A stretch of 64,000 bases of DNA from NCBI GenBank assembly GCA_021442155.1, contig CM038220.1, positions 78,355,817 to 78,419,816 on the forward strand, read 5' to 3'. Below, piece after piece: positions 1 to 13,509 of this stretch (position 1 is its first letter; each line of letters opens with the position of its first letter). A program made the position numbers and the translations under genes. The notes beneath the pieces were generated by a model. It saw only the letters and a list, made by a program, of their open reading frames with translations. It did not search any database and had not been told where the DNA came from. Source of the stretch: Cymbidium sinense (lineage: Eukaryota; Streptophyta; Magnoliopsida; Asparagales; Orchidaceae).

Positions 1-620
1 ACTTATGTTTGGTTCCTAGAATTTTGTGACTACTAAAGAGGCTTATTAGCTTATACTACTAAAGGATATTCGATTATGGTTTAAAATAGATAAAAGTCAT
101 TTTAAGCTTTAAGGCTGACCAAAGCTCATTTTGATATCACTCTAGTCAAGCAAGTTTTAATTAAGTTGACTAAAAGATGAGCTAGATGAATGTTGGACTA
201 GTCTAAGTGTTTATCTACAGCAATGACTAAATAAATTTAAATTTAAAATAATTTAAAATTCATAAGAATAATTTTAATCATAACGAACTTCTCTTTTCAA
301 AAAAAAATTAAATTTAAACATTTTTCATACAATTATCTTTTTATAACAATTATTCATATCTTATTTTATCTTTTCATATTCAAAACCGTTAGTTTAAAAT
401 AACTTCAATTATAATTAGGTATATAACCACAACTAACTTCTCATAGACCTTCATTACCTTCTTACTCAGTTCATACACTGACTATGATGTGATCAAATAA
501 GCATCCCAAAATCTCAAGGGCCAACCTACCACAACTGTATTGTAATAAAAAAAAACCAATAATACTCTTAGTGATCTCTAATGTGAGATTTTGGCCTTCC
601 ACTTCTAAAGGGATATTCTT

Positions 621-644
621 GAGAGAGAGAGAGAAAGAGAGAGG
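621..644. repeat. (GA)n microsatellite
   Basis: A run of GA dinucleotides with one interruption (gaaaga). Confidence 0.9.
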
Positions 645-1427
645 GTCTTCTTTTCACTCAAGATAGGATGTGAGAAAAAAATAAAAATTAGAATGGGGTG
701 ATATTTATACTTGAGTTTTTTATTTTTGTCATTAAAATAAAATAAAAATGTATCTCTACACATGATAATTTCATACAAGTAATCTTTATTTGATCAAAAA
801 ATTAATAAGATGCCTCAAAAGCTTAAAATTAATTAATCTTTATTAGATCAAAAAATTAATAGGATTAAAAATAAGATAACACATAATGCATAATTAAATT
901 CATATATGAGCCCACATCCAAAATTCCCAACGATTAGGGTTCTAAATATTCCCATTAGCGTCAAAAGACAACAAAATGTTTTTAGAGACCTTTCTATATG
1001 AAAAAATAAAGCAAAAATCTTTACAGAAGTTATAAAGTAATTATCACCATTCATAAAATAAGATGATATAGTCTAATAATGTGATAATCAAGGCTTCAAT
1101 AGCCATGATTTACTTATTTGGAGAATAATTTTATAGATATACATAAATGAAATCTTATGTGAGTTTGGTTTATAGCATTTCTCTCTATTTATTGTTTGTT
1201 TGTAAATAATATGTATTGAAAAGTTGATAATTTTGTTTTTAAGTATTTATTATCAAAGCTAAATCATTCAAAATTAACTATGATTTTTATCACTTCTAAT
1301 CACATAATAGTTCTTATATATTTATAAATTTATTTTTAAAATTTACTTTAACTTCAAGGAGCTAAGCCTTTGGACTATTTAAGTTCAAATTTGTTTGATC
1401 TGATGTCAATAATATTTAGAGTTAAAT

Positions 1428-1432
<5 letters not shown>

Positions 1433-1512
<80 letters not shown>
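1433..1512. repeat. (AT)n microsatellite
   Basis: About 40 uninterrupted AT units. The apparent Ile-Tyr repeat protein across it is an artefact of the repeat. Confidence 0.97.
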
Positions 1513-1514
<2 letters not shown>

Positions 1515-1883
1515 ACAATTCAGATTACTTCAAATTGATCTCGAATTGGCATGGTAGAAATAATAAGAAATAATTAATTTAATTAATTAGAGCTTTAAAA
1601 AGTCACAATAAATCACACAAGAACCCAAAACTGTAAATGGCTTCTCTTCTTATTTAGTAAAAGAAGAGGAATACAATAAAATCAAAAGCTGCAATTTATG
1701 TTAGATATTTTAGAAGTAATTTAAACTTTATTGAAAATCTTATTTTTATACTAGACAAAGAGGATAGAAGATGTTTGACTATGATATATTACTTTTTTTA
1801 TATTATAATGTAATATTTTAGGTTAGATGTCAGGATTTATTTTTTTCATAGACTAAATATTATGACATTATTTATTAGAATTA

Positions 1884-1925
<42 letters not shown>
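1884..1925. repeat. (TTA)n microsatellite
   Basis: About 13 TTA units in an AT-rich context. Confidence 0.95.
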
Positions 1926-4434
1926 GTATTTTGAAAAGGGTTATACTTAAAGGGGCACTGTAATAAATTTAAAATTGACAATCTTATTCGTAGGACCTTA
2001 TTTCATTAATATCTTAAACAAGTTGATTAGTATAAGCTAGCTTGGCACCTTCTTGTGCTAAGTCTAAATATATGTGATATAACTACTTATTTGTGTGTTT
2101 GAACAACAGACCTCTATTTTATAAAATTTATTTTAGTTTTAATTTTTAAATTTCAAATGTAATTGATACAAGAACTAGATTAGGACATGGGGTTTAGGAT
2201 GAGCAGTGGCTAAAAAGTATAGATTTGGGAGGCCCTGTGATGCTTGAATTGCTTGAGCAAAGTTTGACTATCCATTTTTTTTTTCTGAGGTGTATAGTGG
2301 AACTCGATCACATTGGGCTATCATATATTAATATAATTTTTTGATTTAATGTATACTTTATATTGTTCACTAGAATGACACGCTTTTACGAGCTCTCTTC
2401 CTATGATGATGTTTAATGAATGTAGCTTAGACTTTCGTTAGGCTCTAAAAAAAAATTACCTAATTAAAACTAATGAACTCATAAGTAATCACATTTGAAA
2501 CCATTGGGATTAATCAAGTAGAATTGACAAGAAATCCCTAAATTTGCATAATCAAAATGCATATTATTCTATTTCTTTGTGAGGGCCCTTCACTAATTGT
2601 TCAGAATGGAGTATATGCCTAGTGAGGATGGTCACCTTTCTTAGGAAAGATTACCTTCTAATTTTGATTTGGCCTATAACCATTTCTAATATAATATATA
2701 TGTAGGCATAAGTTCATACCCAAATCTCTAAAATAAACTTGGTGTCTAATAAAATATAAGAAATTATAAACTTGATGTATTAATCAAGAACATTTCATAT
2801 CAGACAAGATCCTGGATTAAGGAGTGAGTGTATGTTTATAGATTCCTTTCTAAATTAATAACAACTCAACTATCTTACATCTTATAAGATTGGCCACATA
2901 CTTTTAAAGCGTAAGTGGTGTTAGCTAGTAATCCATCAGAACATGTCAAGTCTAAAAAAGTCGATATAGGTTCATACTCTCTCATGAAAATAAATTCAAA
3001 TTTTTTTTCATCAGACTAGGTTGAGCTTCTAGTTTGTCCTAGAAGCACCTTTAATTTTAAGATATGAAGCGACTTATTTTTCTTGCTACGGGTGCAAACC
3101 CTTATCTTCAAGCCTCTCCACAATTTTGTGTTGCTGGAATATAAGTCTTAACATTCTAATAAAATATTAACTAAAAATAAAATAAATTTCTAATTTAAAA
3201 ATATAAAGCTCAATCATATGATAGATTGAAGTGCTTATTAGGATTTTTAGTATCTAAGGGCTTCCTACCTATCTTCCTCCGAAATTTGATAAGAATTATT
3301 CCTAATTGAGCCATCACACTTGACTTCCAAGTTAAATAAACTTGACTTAAACTTTGAATCAATAGATATAAGAGATGACTACATTAACCAAGAACTTTCT
3401 TAAAGATCACATTATTTATGATGTAATTAAATGCAAGGACTTGACCATATAGGGAAGTCTCAACCTAGTTTACTTTCATCCATGTAGACAGAAAAAATCT
3501 CTAATACATGTAGATTCATCAGCATTTGAAATCCTTATTATGTCAATGAATCCATTTTATGTGATATTTCTATCTTTCGGGGTGGTATATCACTTTTTAA
3601 TGTTGCATTCAAAAATAAGAACCTCAAAAGTAATTTTGTTAGATAAGAGGCTTCAATTGCAATCAATTGATTAAGAAGTATAAGACAACCCATTGTCCCT
3701 TTAGAAAGATTTTTAATTCATTATTGAACCTTAGGATTGTAATATTAAAATTTTTTGTGTAGAATAATTCTATCATATTTAATTTGTTATCTTTTATTTT
3801 CAATTTTGAAATTTGCTAGTATTTAGCATAATTGAAACAATTAGAATATGATGTCCATAGATAATTTCAAACAAACAAAAATTCAACTTATTATTGGGTC
3901 TTTTATCACTTTTATTAAAATGTTATAATAAGATATTTCTCTCAAAGATTAATATCTAAGAATATGTTGATGCTACTAATTATATCTTAGCCTAAGTCCA
4001 TATAAACTTAAAATCAAGCACTTAACAGTGTAGTTACAATTTTTTATGACCATTTGACGTTCAAAATACATCTAATTTTTTGTGCATATATGAGACAAGC
4101 CTGGTATACCAAGATTATAAAAAAATTGAAATCATTAAAATGCTAAGTTGTCTAAATAACTTTCAAGGATTAAGTGAGATCGATCAACGTAAAAACCATC
4201 TATTAGCGTGTCTTGATTTGTAACTTTCATACGTTGTTTCTATCCATTTAAACCTTTTTTAGCTAAGAATTTTTAGTTATTAATCTTGTACGTTAAGACA
4301 ATTCTCACAAATGCATTTTCACATTTTTGCTGATAATGAAAACTTGATTCCAAAATTTCACATTATGAACATTACAGGTACTTTACCATATTTCAAAGTG
4401 TGAGTCTTCTAAATTTGTATCTATGTCTTTCCAG

Positions 4435-5515
4435 GGTGTACCCGCGATCATGTGTGCGGATTCGGTCGTTAAAAAGCTGGCTAAACCTTTTGATTATGCT
4501 TTGGTCGGTAAATTTGCTCTCTAGCACCCTTCTATGGAAAATGTTCGCTCTTTTTTTTTCATAATCTGAAACTTTCTGGTGTGCTTTCTGTGAGTTTGAT
4601 AGATTCACGGCATATATTGATTCAATTGTCTAATGATTTGGACTATTCCCGTGTTTTTGTGAGAAGATCGTATTTCATTTTTAATTGGCATATGTGTTTA
4701 CTGAAATGGACTCCATTTTTTGACATCAAAGAGGAATCTCCTATCATTCCTGTATGGCTTTCTCTTCTAACCAACCGTGTACATTTCTTTAATTCGATTT
4801 CTCTATCTTTGTGGCTAGGCTTTTGATCGACCCTCCAATTGGATCAAGCGACCAGCTCTAGATACTTGCCCATTCTTATAGAACTGGATATAACTAAAAA
4901 ACACCCTAAGGAAATTTGGTTAGGTTCAGAAAAATTTGGCTATCTTCAAAAAGTAGAATTTAAAAACTTTCCTGTATTTTGCTCCCATTGTAGAATTCAC
5001 GGACATGGTTTTGCAGATTGTTTTGTGGCTCATCCGCATTTAAGAAAAAAATCTGATGTGTTATCCAAAGCTAACCCTTCCATTAAGGTTCCTTTGAATG
5101 AACCACAAAATGGGATGGTCACTAATGCTCCCGTTCTCGTACTCTGATAGGAATGAACCTATGGTTCAAAGCCACCAACTCGAACTTAAGATGGATACGG
5201 CTGAACATTTACCGGCTGGAGTTCTTCCTAATAAGGAACAAGCTCCTCATGTTGGAATTCATTTACAAAGTAATAATATTGACATTAATGGAACCAATAG
5301 CAGCTTTGGATCTCCCATAGTTGCTGAGTCCCTAACTAATGCTAATATCCCTACTATTGTAACTCCATTAGCTATAGGTCAAGTGAAGGACAGTGTAGAA
5401 ATGGCTGATGTGCAGTATTTAGAGATAACTTCATCTCCTGATTTAAGTATTTATGTTTTGCCTAATTCTAACCCCTCCTGTGCTTCTTCTTCTAATCCTG
5501 AGATAATCTCAAAAT
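4435..5515 (+). pseudogene. LINE ORF1: DUF4283-like / CCHC zinc-knuckle nucleic-acid-binding protein
   Basis: ORF1 of plant L1 elements encodes a Gag-like RNA-binding protein that coats the transcript. A DUF4283-like stretch is read first (GVPAIMCADSVVKKLAKPF near 4,435, then an in-frame stop at about 4,522), continuing with RHILIQLSNDLDYSRVFVRR and the usual pattern of W-PFF followed by PVWLSL near 4,640-4,770. After a frame change, a CX2CX4HX4C knuckle is visible at about 4,978-5,020 (CSHCRIHGHGFADC). The tail (about 5,160-5,515) is polar and low in motifs, as is normal for this protein. At least two frame disruptions and one stop are seen. No start codon can be assigned with confidence. 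Confidence 0.82.
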
Positions 5516-5744
5516 AGAAATTACATCAGGTCATCAACACTGATTTGGAGGAAGGAGAAATGGCCTTTAACCCTCAGGCTTCCCATTTCACCAATAACTT
5601 CACTCATCATTCTTTATCTGATGGTGAGGCTGTTGATTTGGCCAATGAGTTTAAAATAGTTATAAAGAAGAAAATAAATCATCTAAGTCTAAATTTTTTA
5701 GCTTTGCCAGAGTTACTAGATCTAGCTCCTACCATCCTAAATAA

Positions 5745-6584
5745 ATGGTATCCTTCCTGATTTGGAATGCGAGAGGGATAGTTTCCCAATCCATTCGTGA
5801 TAGACTCAGCAGCTTGGTTCACACCCATAATATTTCTTTTCTAGCTATATTGGAACCATTTATCCTTCCGTCTAGCATCCAATCTATAGGTAGAATGATT
5901 GGCTTTGATAATTTTTTCGCAAACTCGAGTAATAAAATTTGAATCTTCTGGAGAAATCCTTTGGTTATTCATATTATCCATGATCTTCACTAGGTGGTGA
6001 ATGTTAAAATCACCTTTGACAATTGGTGTTGTTTTGGATCCTTCATTTATGCTTCTTGTAATAGGTATGGTAGAAGAATCCTGTGGAAAGATCTGATCAA
6101 TTTCTCCTCCTTGGTTAATGCCCCCTGGTTTGTAGGTGGAGATTTCAATACTATATCTTCCTCTTGGGAACAAGTTGGTGGTAATGCTCCTAACCTATTC
6201 TCCATGGAATATTTCAATAATATGATTCTGGATTGTCACCTGACCAATCTTGGTTTTACTGGTTCTCAATTCACCTGGAACAATCACAGACTTTGGCAAA
6301 GATTAGATAGGATTCTATTTAACGATTTATGGATCAATTCCTTTTCGATTACCTCGTTTGAACACCTTAGTAGAACCCTATCCGACCATTCCCCTTTGCT
6401 CATCTTTGTTAAGATTAGTACGGAATCCCCCTCTACTCATATACCCTTCCGTTTTCAAAATATGTGGCTGATGGATGAAAGATTCCCGGAGGTGGTTGCT
6501 ATAAATTGGAATGATCCTCTATACCCGGATGACTCTATTGTTGGGATGACGAGATTATGGCTTAAATTAAAAAGGCTTAAATAA
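5745..6584 (+). pseudogene. LINE ORF2, N-terminal apurinic-type endonuclease domain
   Basis: This domain nicks target DNA to prime reverse transcription. It opens with FLIWNARGI (the conserved Asn of the fold) and has LAILEPF with the metal-binding Glu near 5,850. After a stop and frame change it continues with WFVGGDFNTISSSWEQVGG near 6,127-6,180 (the D-x-N motif), LGFTGSQFTWNN and WQRLDRIL, and ends with RTLSDHSPLLIF near 6,370-6,405 (the catalytic SDH). All the main motifs survive, but the domain is split over two frames. The start follows ORF1 closely, as in plant L1 elements. Confidence 0.88.
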
Positions 6585-8210
6585 TATCTAAAATGGTGGA
6601 ACAAACACTACTTCAAAAATCTTTTCACTAATATTAAAGAATTAGATCAATAAGTCTTAGTTTTAGAAGAAGCTGTTATTCATGATCCCACCAATAATAC
6701 CCTATTAAACCAAGCCAAAGATAGGTTAATATGCTTCCAAGACATGGAAGAGACCTATTAGAGGCACAAAAAGGATATCGGATGGTGATAGGAACACCAA
6801 ATATTTTCATGCTATAGTCAAAAAGAAAAAGGCCCTCGATCACATAAAAAAATTAAAATTAATGGTAATAGCTGGTGTTCTGATAGCAAGGAGCTTGCAG
6901 ATTCTGGTGTATCTTTCTTCACGAATCTCCTTAATAATAATGCAATATATGATGAATTATCCTCGCCTGAAGTTATCCCTAAGATTATTACTAAAGAAGA
7001 TAACAAAATGCTTACTTCTTTACCCTCACGAAAATTGCCTCCACTTTGACTATGAATATGATTGATGGCTGGCGGATGGATTTACCCTTATTTCTAAAGT
7101 GTTGGCATATTATCAAAGAAGATGTGATTAAGGCTATCTTGGATTTTTTTTAAAAAGGAACTATCCTTCCCAAATACTTCTCTAGCACTTCCATTGTTCT
7201 AATCCCTAAAATTGATAATCCTAAACTTTGGAATCATTTTAGACCCATAAGCCTTTGTACCCTTTTAATAAACTCATATCTAAGATCCTAGCTAAAAGAC
7301 TTGGTAGTTTACTTCCTAGAATTATCTCTCCGAATCAAACAAGCTTTGTCAAAGGTTGGTCTATTTCTGATAATGTTCTGTTAGCTCAAGAAATTGTTCA
7401 TGATTTAAATACTAAGGTTTGGTGTGGGAACCCAGTTCTCAAGCTGGACATTTTCAAAGCTTATGATAACATTGGTTGGACTTTCCTTTATAAAATTATG
7501 TCTCTTTTTGGATTTTCCAATCATTTTATTACATTAATCAAGAATGGCATTGAGAACACTTGGTTCTCATTAATGGCAAGGTTCATGGCTTTTTTCCTTC
7601 CTCTCATGGGTTAAGGCGGGACCCCTTTCTCCTGCACTTTTCATTATCGAGGTTGATTATCTTTCTAGAAGTCTTGAACATATGTTTCATAAAGTGCCTA
7701 ACATGTTCTACAAAACTAAGGGTGGTTTTCCTATCTCCACCTCAACTTTGCAGATGATTTCATTATTTTTTGTAATGGTTCTATCCGTTATGTTAAAAAA
7801 CTTTGTAAGTTCCTTATTCAATTTGGTAGGAAAGTGGTTTAAAAACTAATTCTGACAAAAGTGGTTTTATTGCTAGTAAATTGATTTCCAATTCTAGGAT
7901 CAATGCTATTAAGAGTAATGGTTTGCATCTTACTCTTCCCATTAAGTACTTGGGTACTCCTATATCAGTGGTATGAAAAGATCTTCCCTATTTGATGAGG
8001 TCATTCAAAAATTTATAAGAAAACTTCATCTTGGGAATTCCATCTTCTCTCCTTGAATAGACTTGTCCCGATTAAAAGAATTCTGTTCCTTGCCCTTTTA
8101 TTTGCTTTCTACTATTGTTCCTACCACTTCTATGATTAACAAGATTAATCATCTTATTAACAAATTCTTTTGGGGTTCTACCTCATCTACCAAAAAAGAA
8201 TACATTGAAA
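6585..8210 (+). pseudogene. LINE ORF2, reverse transcriptase domain
   Basis: The RT copies the element RNA at the nicked target. Visible blocks are FRPISLCT at about 7,230, then NKLISKILAKRLGSLLPR and ISPNQTSFVKGWSISDNVLL, then VLKLDIFKAYDNIGW near 7,435-7,475 carrying the first catalytic Asp, and LNFADDFIIFCNG near 7,740-7,780, which is the FADD form of the YxDD box. The segment between them (HGLRR, normally GLRQGDPLSP) is frameshifted near 7,605-7,620. 6,585-7,230 is the linker and finger region, broken by several stops. Confidence 0.9.
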
Positions 8211-8211
8211 T

Positions 8212-9770
8212 TTGGTACACTGTTGTGGCCCTTTAAATGAAGGTGGGTTAGGGTGTAGAACTCTTGAAGATTCTATTAAGTGCTTTTCGTACAAAATGTG
8301 GTGGAATATTATAAGTAACCACAATTACTGGTCGAAATTCATCCTCGCCAAATATTGTAAGGGTAAACACCCCCTCAACTGCTCTTACAAACTGGGGGAT
8401 TCCCCTGTGTGGAAAATACTTTGCAATATCAAGTGGGATGGAGAGAATCTGATCTCCTGGGGTGTGAACTCTGGCTCATCCTTTTTTTGGCAAGATAATT
8501 GGCTAGGTTGGGTTCCATTGATTCCTTACTCAATACTCATTCTATCGACAAGCTAAAAGTTAGTCATTTCATTACTCATAACTCTTGGGATATAGCTTAA
8601 TTGGATTATTATGTTCCCAATGTGATCGTTAACACTATCATTACTATTAATCCTTCACCTAATAAATCTGATCAAATCCTGTTTAAAAATTCCTCCTTTG
8701 GTGATTTTGTCTTTAAGGATGTGCATGCATTGAGTTAAAACTCAAGAATCCTTAGTTTTCCAAAATATGGAGTAACTTATCCCTTCTTCTTTCTCGGTTC
8801 TAACTTGGCGTATCCTCAAACACTACATTCCTGTTGATGCCATTCTCCTGAAAAAAGGCTTTCATCTTCCATCCAAATATCAATGTTGCTTCCACATTGA
8901 TACTTTGGATCATGTATTTGTGAATGGTCCCATTGCTGCTAAAGTCTGGAACTGGTATGATAATATGTTCAATACCCTTCTTTTTGATGGATCCCTATCT
9001 ATATTGCACCTTTTAAATAATTTCCTCTCTTGTACACCGAAAGGTTATGTCAAATGTCTGCTTGCTACTACTTTGCCGGTATATCTGGTGGGAGAGAAAT
9101 GATGTGAAACATTATGGTATCCCTATGAATTTTCATCGTATTATTGCTAGAACTAAATGTAAGATTACTTCCCTTTATAAAGCTAACCTTCTTACTCCTT
9201 CTAGCTTCAAAGGCTCCAAGCATCTGGCTCTTATCCTTGGGATTAACCTCCCGCCTTCTGAGGTTGGTTTTACTTTTAGGATTATTCATTGGATTAAGCC
9301 CAAATATCAGGTTGTTAAGGTCAACGATGGTTGATTGCTAATGGGTTCTATGGAGTCTGGTATTTTAAGAGACTATAAAGGTAAGATGATTCTTTGCTTT
9401 TCTTGTTCCTTTAAGACCTGTTCATGCTTTTTGAACTTTATGGTTTGCACTATGGTATATCACTATGTATTGAAAGGTTTCAAATCAATTTGGTTTGAAA
9501 TTGATGCACTTATTGGAATTAATAAATTCAGGAGCTCATGGAAATGATGAAGTTTTCTATCTTCTTAATCACACAAGGAGGCTCCTTGCCACCCTTGACT
9601 TTCATATATCTCACATTTATCGGGAAGGCAATTCTTGTGCAGATTTTCTTACTAATTTGGGTGCAAAATCCTCTTCAGCACACTCATTTTTCTATGATCA
9701 TATCCCTCCTTTATTACGGGGGCTCATAAATTTAGATAAAATAGGTCTGCCATATGTTAGGAACATATAA
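8212..9770 (+). pseudogene. LINE ORF2 C-terminus: zf-RVT-like region and RNase H
   Basis: From 8,212 the reading GPLNEGGLGCRTLEDSIKCF matches the conserved GGLGxR segment that follows RT in plant L1 ORF2. Near 8,870-8,960 YQCCFHIDTLDHVFVNGP and KVWNW resemble the zf-RVT region, with some Cys/His positions altered. The RNase H trace begins around 9,340. SIWFEIDALIGI carries one acidic residue, and HIYREGNSCADFLTNLGAK near 9,610-9,665 is the typical terminal block with its conserved Asp. Several frameshifts separate the parts. Presence of a terminal RNase H is normal for plant L1 lineages. Confidence 0.85.
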
Positions 9771-10893
9771 ATTTATATTATTGCTTCTTAATTCTATAGT
9801 TGCATTTAGGATGCTGGAGTACACTCATTGGGCTGATTTTTTATTTTATGGAATGTGCTGCTAGTGTATATCATTTTCTTTTCTTTTTTACGCATCTTAA
9901 GTGTCTATTGGTAGCTCTTTTGGCTGTACTACAAGGCTGATCTCCTCTTTACTACTCTATGCTGCAATGTTTATCTGCAGTTGGGTGGCTTGCATCCTTT
10001 GTTTGGCTAGATGTTTTCTTCCTTTAAAGGGACTATTTCCTGGTTTTCTCACGAGGTTGTGGTGGTGATAGATCGGGTATTTCATTGGTATGTTCAAATC
10101 ATTATGGATATCTTGTTGAACTTTTTCAATATTTTTGCTATGCTTTTTTACTTGTGGAGAACTTTTTAGCTGGCGGTAATCATATTTGCATCCCCGCTGT
10201 TGGATTCTATTTCCTTCAAGCTGAACTTGTGTCATTTAAATTATGTGCTTGGAATTTGGTGGAATGGTGTGGTTATGTATCGATATGTTAGCATTACATG
10301 GGTCTTCCGTTGATAAAGGAATCTCTAATATACATGCAAAGTTCTCATTGGTTTGTTGTTATTGTTTTAGGCCTCATGATTTTTCTTGAATTGAATGTTT
10401 CACCGGGTTTGTTGATTATGGTGGGTGGTGGACTCCTCCCCTTCTTTGGTTAGTGGTAGCATGTATGTTGTATCCCTCTTGGATCTTTGGATGCGTATAT
10501 GTTACTGTGTGTGATTGGGGCCCTTTCTTAAATTTTCTAATTACAACCTTATTTTATCGATTACGTTAGTGCATTCCATTTCATTGGTGCTAACCTTTCA
10601 TTTAGCCATTTGCGAGCAATCTTTCTTCTCATGCGGGTCTGCGACCTCTTCATCTACTGCCATTGGATAGATTTGCATTTTGCCCTTGTATGTCATTATT
10701 TTCTTCTATTTTCTTGGGTTTGCCTTTTTCCATTTTGCTGTGTGGGTTGTACTTAGATAGGAGTTTTACTCCTTAGGTTGTTTGTAGCTCCTTGAGCGGT
10801 AGATTCAGAGTTTAACCCCTCTTAAGAATCTTGTAATCCTTTTTTTTGTGAGTAATAAAATTCCCCTATATAGGGTTCCCAAAAAAAAAAAAA
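9771..10893 (+). other. LINE 3' untranslated region with poly(A) tail
   Basis: No coding is seen after the RNase H block. The end carries a T-rich run, the phrase gtgagtaataaaattcccc with an AATAAA signal, and gggttccc immediately before 13 A residues. This is a typical LINE 3' terminus. Confidence 0.85.
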
Positions 10894-10945
10894 GTGCATT
10901 GACTCAAATTAATTCTTTGCAATGGAGCAAACAAACTTGAATATG

Positions 10946-11053
<108 letters not shown>

Positions 11054-11199
11054 ACTTTCATGTCAGAGATAGTGCATGTGTTAGCATTAAACTAAGTATA
11101 GTGACGAAATGTCATAGCCCTTTTGAGTGCTATGTTTTCCCACCATTTTCTTCAACAAAGGAAACTATTCATTTCTACTGAAACTATCGAAAATTGATT

Positions 11200-11645
11200 T
11201 AGTTTGATTTAGTTTTGATCATGAGGTTTATATTTTATTTATTTTATGAATATAAATGAAAGAATGATTGATTCATGAAGAGATCGTTGATTTTGATTTG
11301 GTTTAAAGTGAATTTTGGCTAAGCATATGAGAGTGGATCATAAGGCTTAAGAAGGATTTGGGAGTTAGATTTGATTTTGGGTTCCAATCATTTGGAATTG
11401 AGTTTAGACTTGATTTCAATAAATAATTGAGGAATTGAATTGATCTTAGAAAAAATCAATTGAATTTAGATTGATTTGGGTAGGCTAAGGCCATGGAGTT
11501 CAATCATAAGGCTTATGGAAGAGTTTTGAGCTTGGATTTGATTATTGGTTTCAATCATTTGGTTTGGAATTGATTTGGATTTTATATTTTAATTGAATTT
11601 GAGGTTTGGTTTGAGAAGGTAAACATAGGTTGGGTTTAGGCCTCA
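11200..11645 (+). repeat. Dispersed repeat related to 20.2-21.16 kb
   Basis: This stretch aligns by eye with 20,550-21,160 in the same orientation. Both contain gaatataaatgaa followed by a gattgatt/aattgattt phrase, a cttatg/catatg plus gga/gggtcat phrase, gatttgattttgggtt, and the closing ggattgggtttaggc-like phrase. Similarity is interrupted by many substitutions and small indels. No open frame or protein motif is seen. It could be a fragment of the same tandem family or an LTR of an unrecognised element. Confidence 0.7.
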
Positions 11646-13509
11646 TGAGAAAAATAACTTTAAAGGTTAATGTGTTTTACCTCTTGAGAGGTATTTGAAG
11701 TGTTAGGTAATCATTTACTTTCTTAATATTCAAAGATATGCATTATTTTGAAAATCATACCATGGTCCCATATCATATTTCTATGATTTACCCAAAATAA
11801 TGTGATATACATTCTTATCTATTACAGAATGAATAACTTCCCATTTGTAGTGCTTACCTATAGAGAACAAGACCTGGCAAGATTCATTTACCAAAACCTC
11901 CATTCCTCTCCATAGAGTGTTTAATGATTTTTAGCCACAACACCTTCACAACATTAGTTGAAATAAAATTTTTGTACATCCATCGATTAGTAAAAAACCT
12001 TTCCCATAAGCATGCATCTAGTTTGAAAATTTTTTTGACATTGAGTGGAGATTGCCGCTTTAGTGCTAAAATAATCTTTTATAGTATTGAAGATAAGAAC
12101 CCTCCATCATCAATAAACATCTTCACAATCCTCATTAATTTGTAGTGATTATTAGTCATTAGCTCTTGATCACCTTCAATTAGTTGAATATGTCATTGAG
12201 TAAAGCATTCATTAAATGATATTACAACGAAAACAACAAAATACTTGGATGGTCACGGTTTATGGTACACATTCTCCAATAGGTTTCCCACTTTTGATGG
12301 TCCCTTGGGTTCCCTTCTATTGATTGGTAGGATTTTAGACTTGAAGGGAGCTTGGTTTCCAATTAAGCTTCCTTTGCTCTACTTTTCGATAATTCACTAC
12401 AATATTACTTCAATGTACTATATTTTAGAGTTTTAAATTGTTGTAATTTTGTCTTCTATGCAAAATTAATTGCATAATGATGGAACAAAATTTATTGATC
12501 TCCAATTTTTCTTGAATTTTGACTCCTTGAGGCCATCAATACACCTTGCTATAAGCTATTGATTGATATCATTAAATTGTCGCGAGCACTTAATCTATAA
12601 ATACCTTTAGTATATGTGCTAACATACCTAGTATCTTTTATGCAACATTGGTATTCAATGTATAACATTTATTCATAATCAAAAATAAAAAGTGACTTAT
12701 TCATAGCTATTTCATCCTATGCCAACTTATAATTCAACTCCTTCCCTCATATATTATAGATTGGATAAGTAGGGTATACAAGCTAAGCAGTGAGCTAAAA
12801 CTTTGTTCATGTTCTACTAGTTTATATTAGCTGTGTTGAATTAGGCTCTTAAAAATTTGTTTTGTTCATTTGATATTGTTTGATTTATTTCTAAGTTTTC
12901 AATTTGTTGAACAAAACCAACTAAAATGAGTTTATAAAATATTTGCAATTCAAACCTTTGCCACTTCAAAATCTTTAGCTTCACTCTACAAAGCTATTAT
13001 GCCACATTTACTGTAGTGAATATACTACATTATATATATATATATATATATACATCTTATTTCAAGCTAAAATGAATCGAACACAATCGAACGGTGAGTT
13101 GTTTGTGTTTGGCTCATTTTCTTAATGAATAATTTGAACACGACTTGCTTAATGAGGTGAACCCAGCTATTAGTTAACAGGAGCTTTTTTGATAACCTTA
13201 TGGGTAAGTTGAATCCAACACGTGTCTTCTAAGTTTATTACATATTTCATCTGTTTCCCAAGGAATATATCTAGTTTTACCTTTTAATCTTTGTTGGTTT
13301 ACACTCTAGTTATAGTATGCCTCCAATTTGGTTCCCAATATGGATGATCGATTTTTTAATCTAAGTATGAGACTATTGCCCTCCTTCAAAGAGTGTGCCC
13401 TTCTTCAGATACTGTGGTGTTTATTTTTGATATGTATATGTGGGGACACCATGCAGATTTGAGGGTGCACTTATTGAAGTGATCGAGTATGACATTGAGG
13501 TATGATGTA
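11646..13509. other. Anonymous AT-rich DNA
   Basis: No gene recognised. Small open frames on + near 11.9 and 12.2 kb have no motif. A minus-strand reading across 11.9-12.2 kb is fairly open but matches no family I can name. A short (AT)n tract lies at 13,031-13,052. Confidence 0.5.

Larger units (their letters stand above)
1..4380. other. Anonymous AT-rich DNA, no gene recognised
   Basis: I see no coding region here. Short open frames exist on both strands but none has a recognisable motif, and the longest frame near 1.4 kb is only translation of an AT microsatellite. The sequence is strongly AT-rich and contains three microsatellites listed separately. It may hold transposon remnants too decayed to recognise by eye. 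Confidence 0.6.
4380..10893 (+). mobile_element. L1-type LINE (non-LTR retrotransposon), decayed, near full length
   Basis: The element has the order expected of plant L1 LINEs: ORF1 with a DUF4283-like region and a CCHC zinc knuckle, then ORF2 with an apurinic-type endonuclease, reverse transcriptase, a zf-RVT-like region and RNase H, then a 3' UTR ending in 13 A residues at 10,881-10,893. Frameshifts and stops interrupt both ORFs (for example between the endonuclease and RT blocks), so it cannot be active. The 5' boundary is approximate: recognisable ORF1 coding begins near 4,400 and there is no clear upstream UTR. I compared the sequence after the poly(A) (gtgcattgactc) with the 5' flank and did not find a convincing target-site duplication, so 5' truncation is possible. 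Confidence 0.92.

Noticed and set aside
1370..1573. Open frame with a long Ile-Tyr repeat
   Set aside because: It is translation of an (AT)n microsatellite; the same holds for frames at 55.4-56.3 kb.
5841..6173. Minus-strand open frame of 110 codons
   Set aside because: It is antisense to the LINE endonuclease domain, whose motifs are clear on the plus strand.
10894..10930. Target-site duplication for the LINE
   Set aside because: No convincing match to the sequence after the poly(A) was found near the 5' end at 4.0-4.4 kb.
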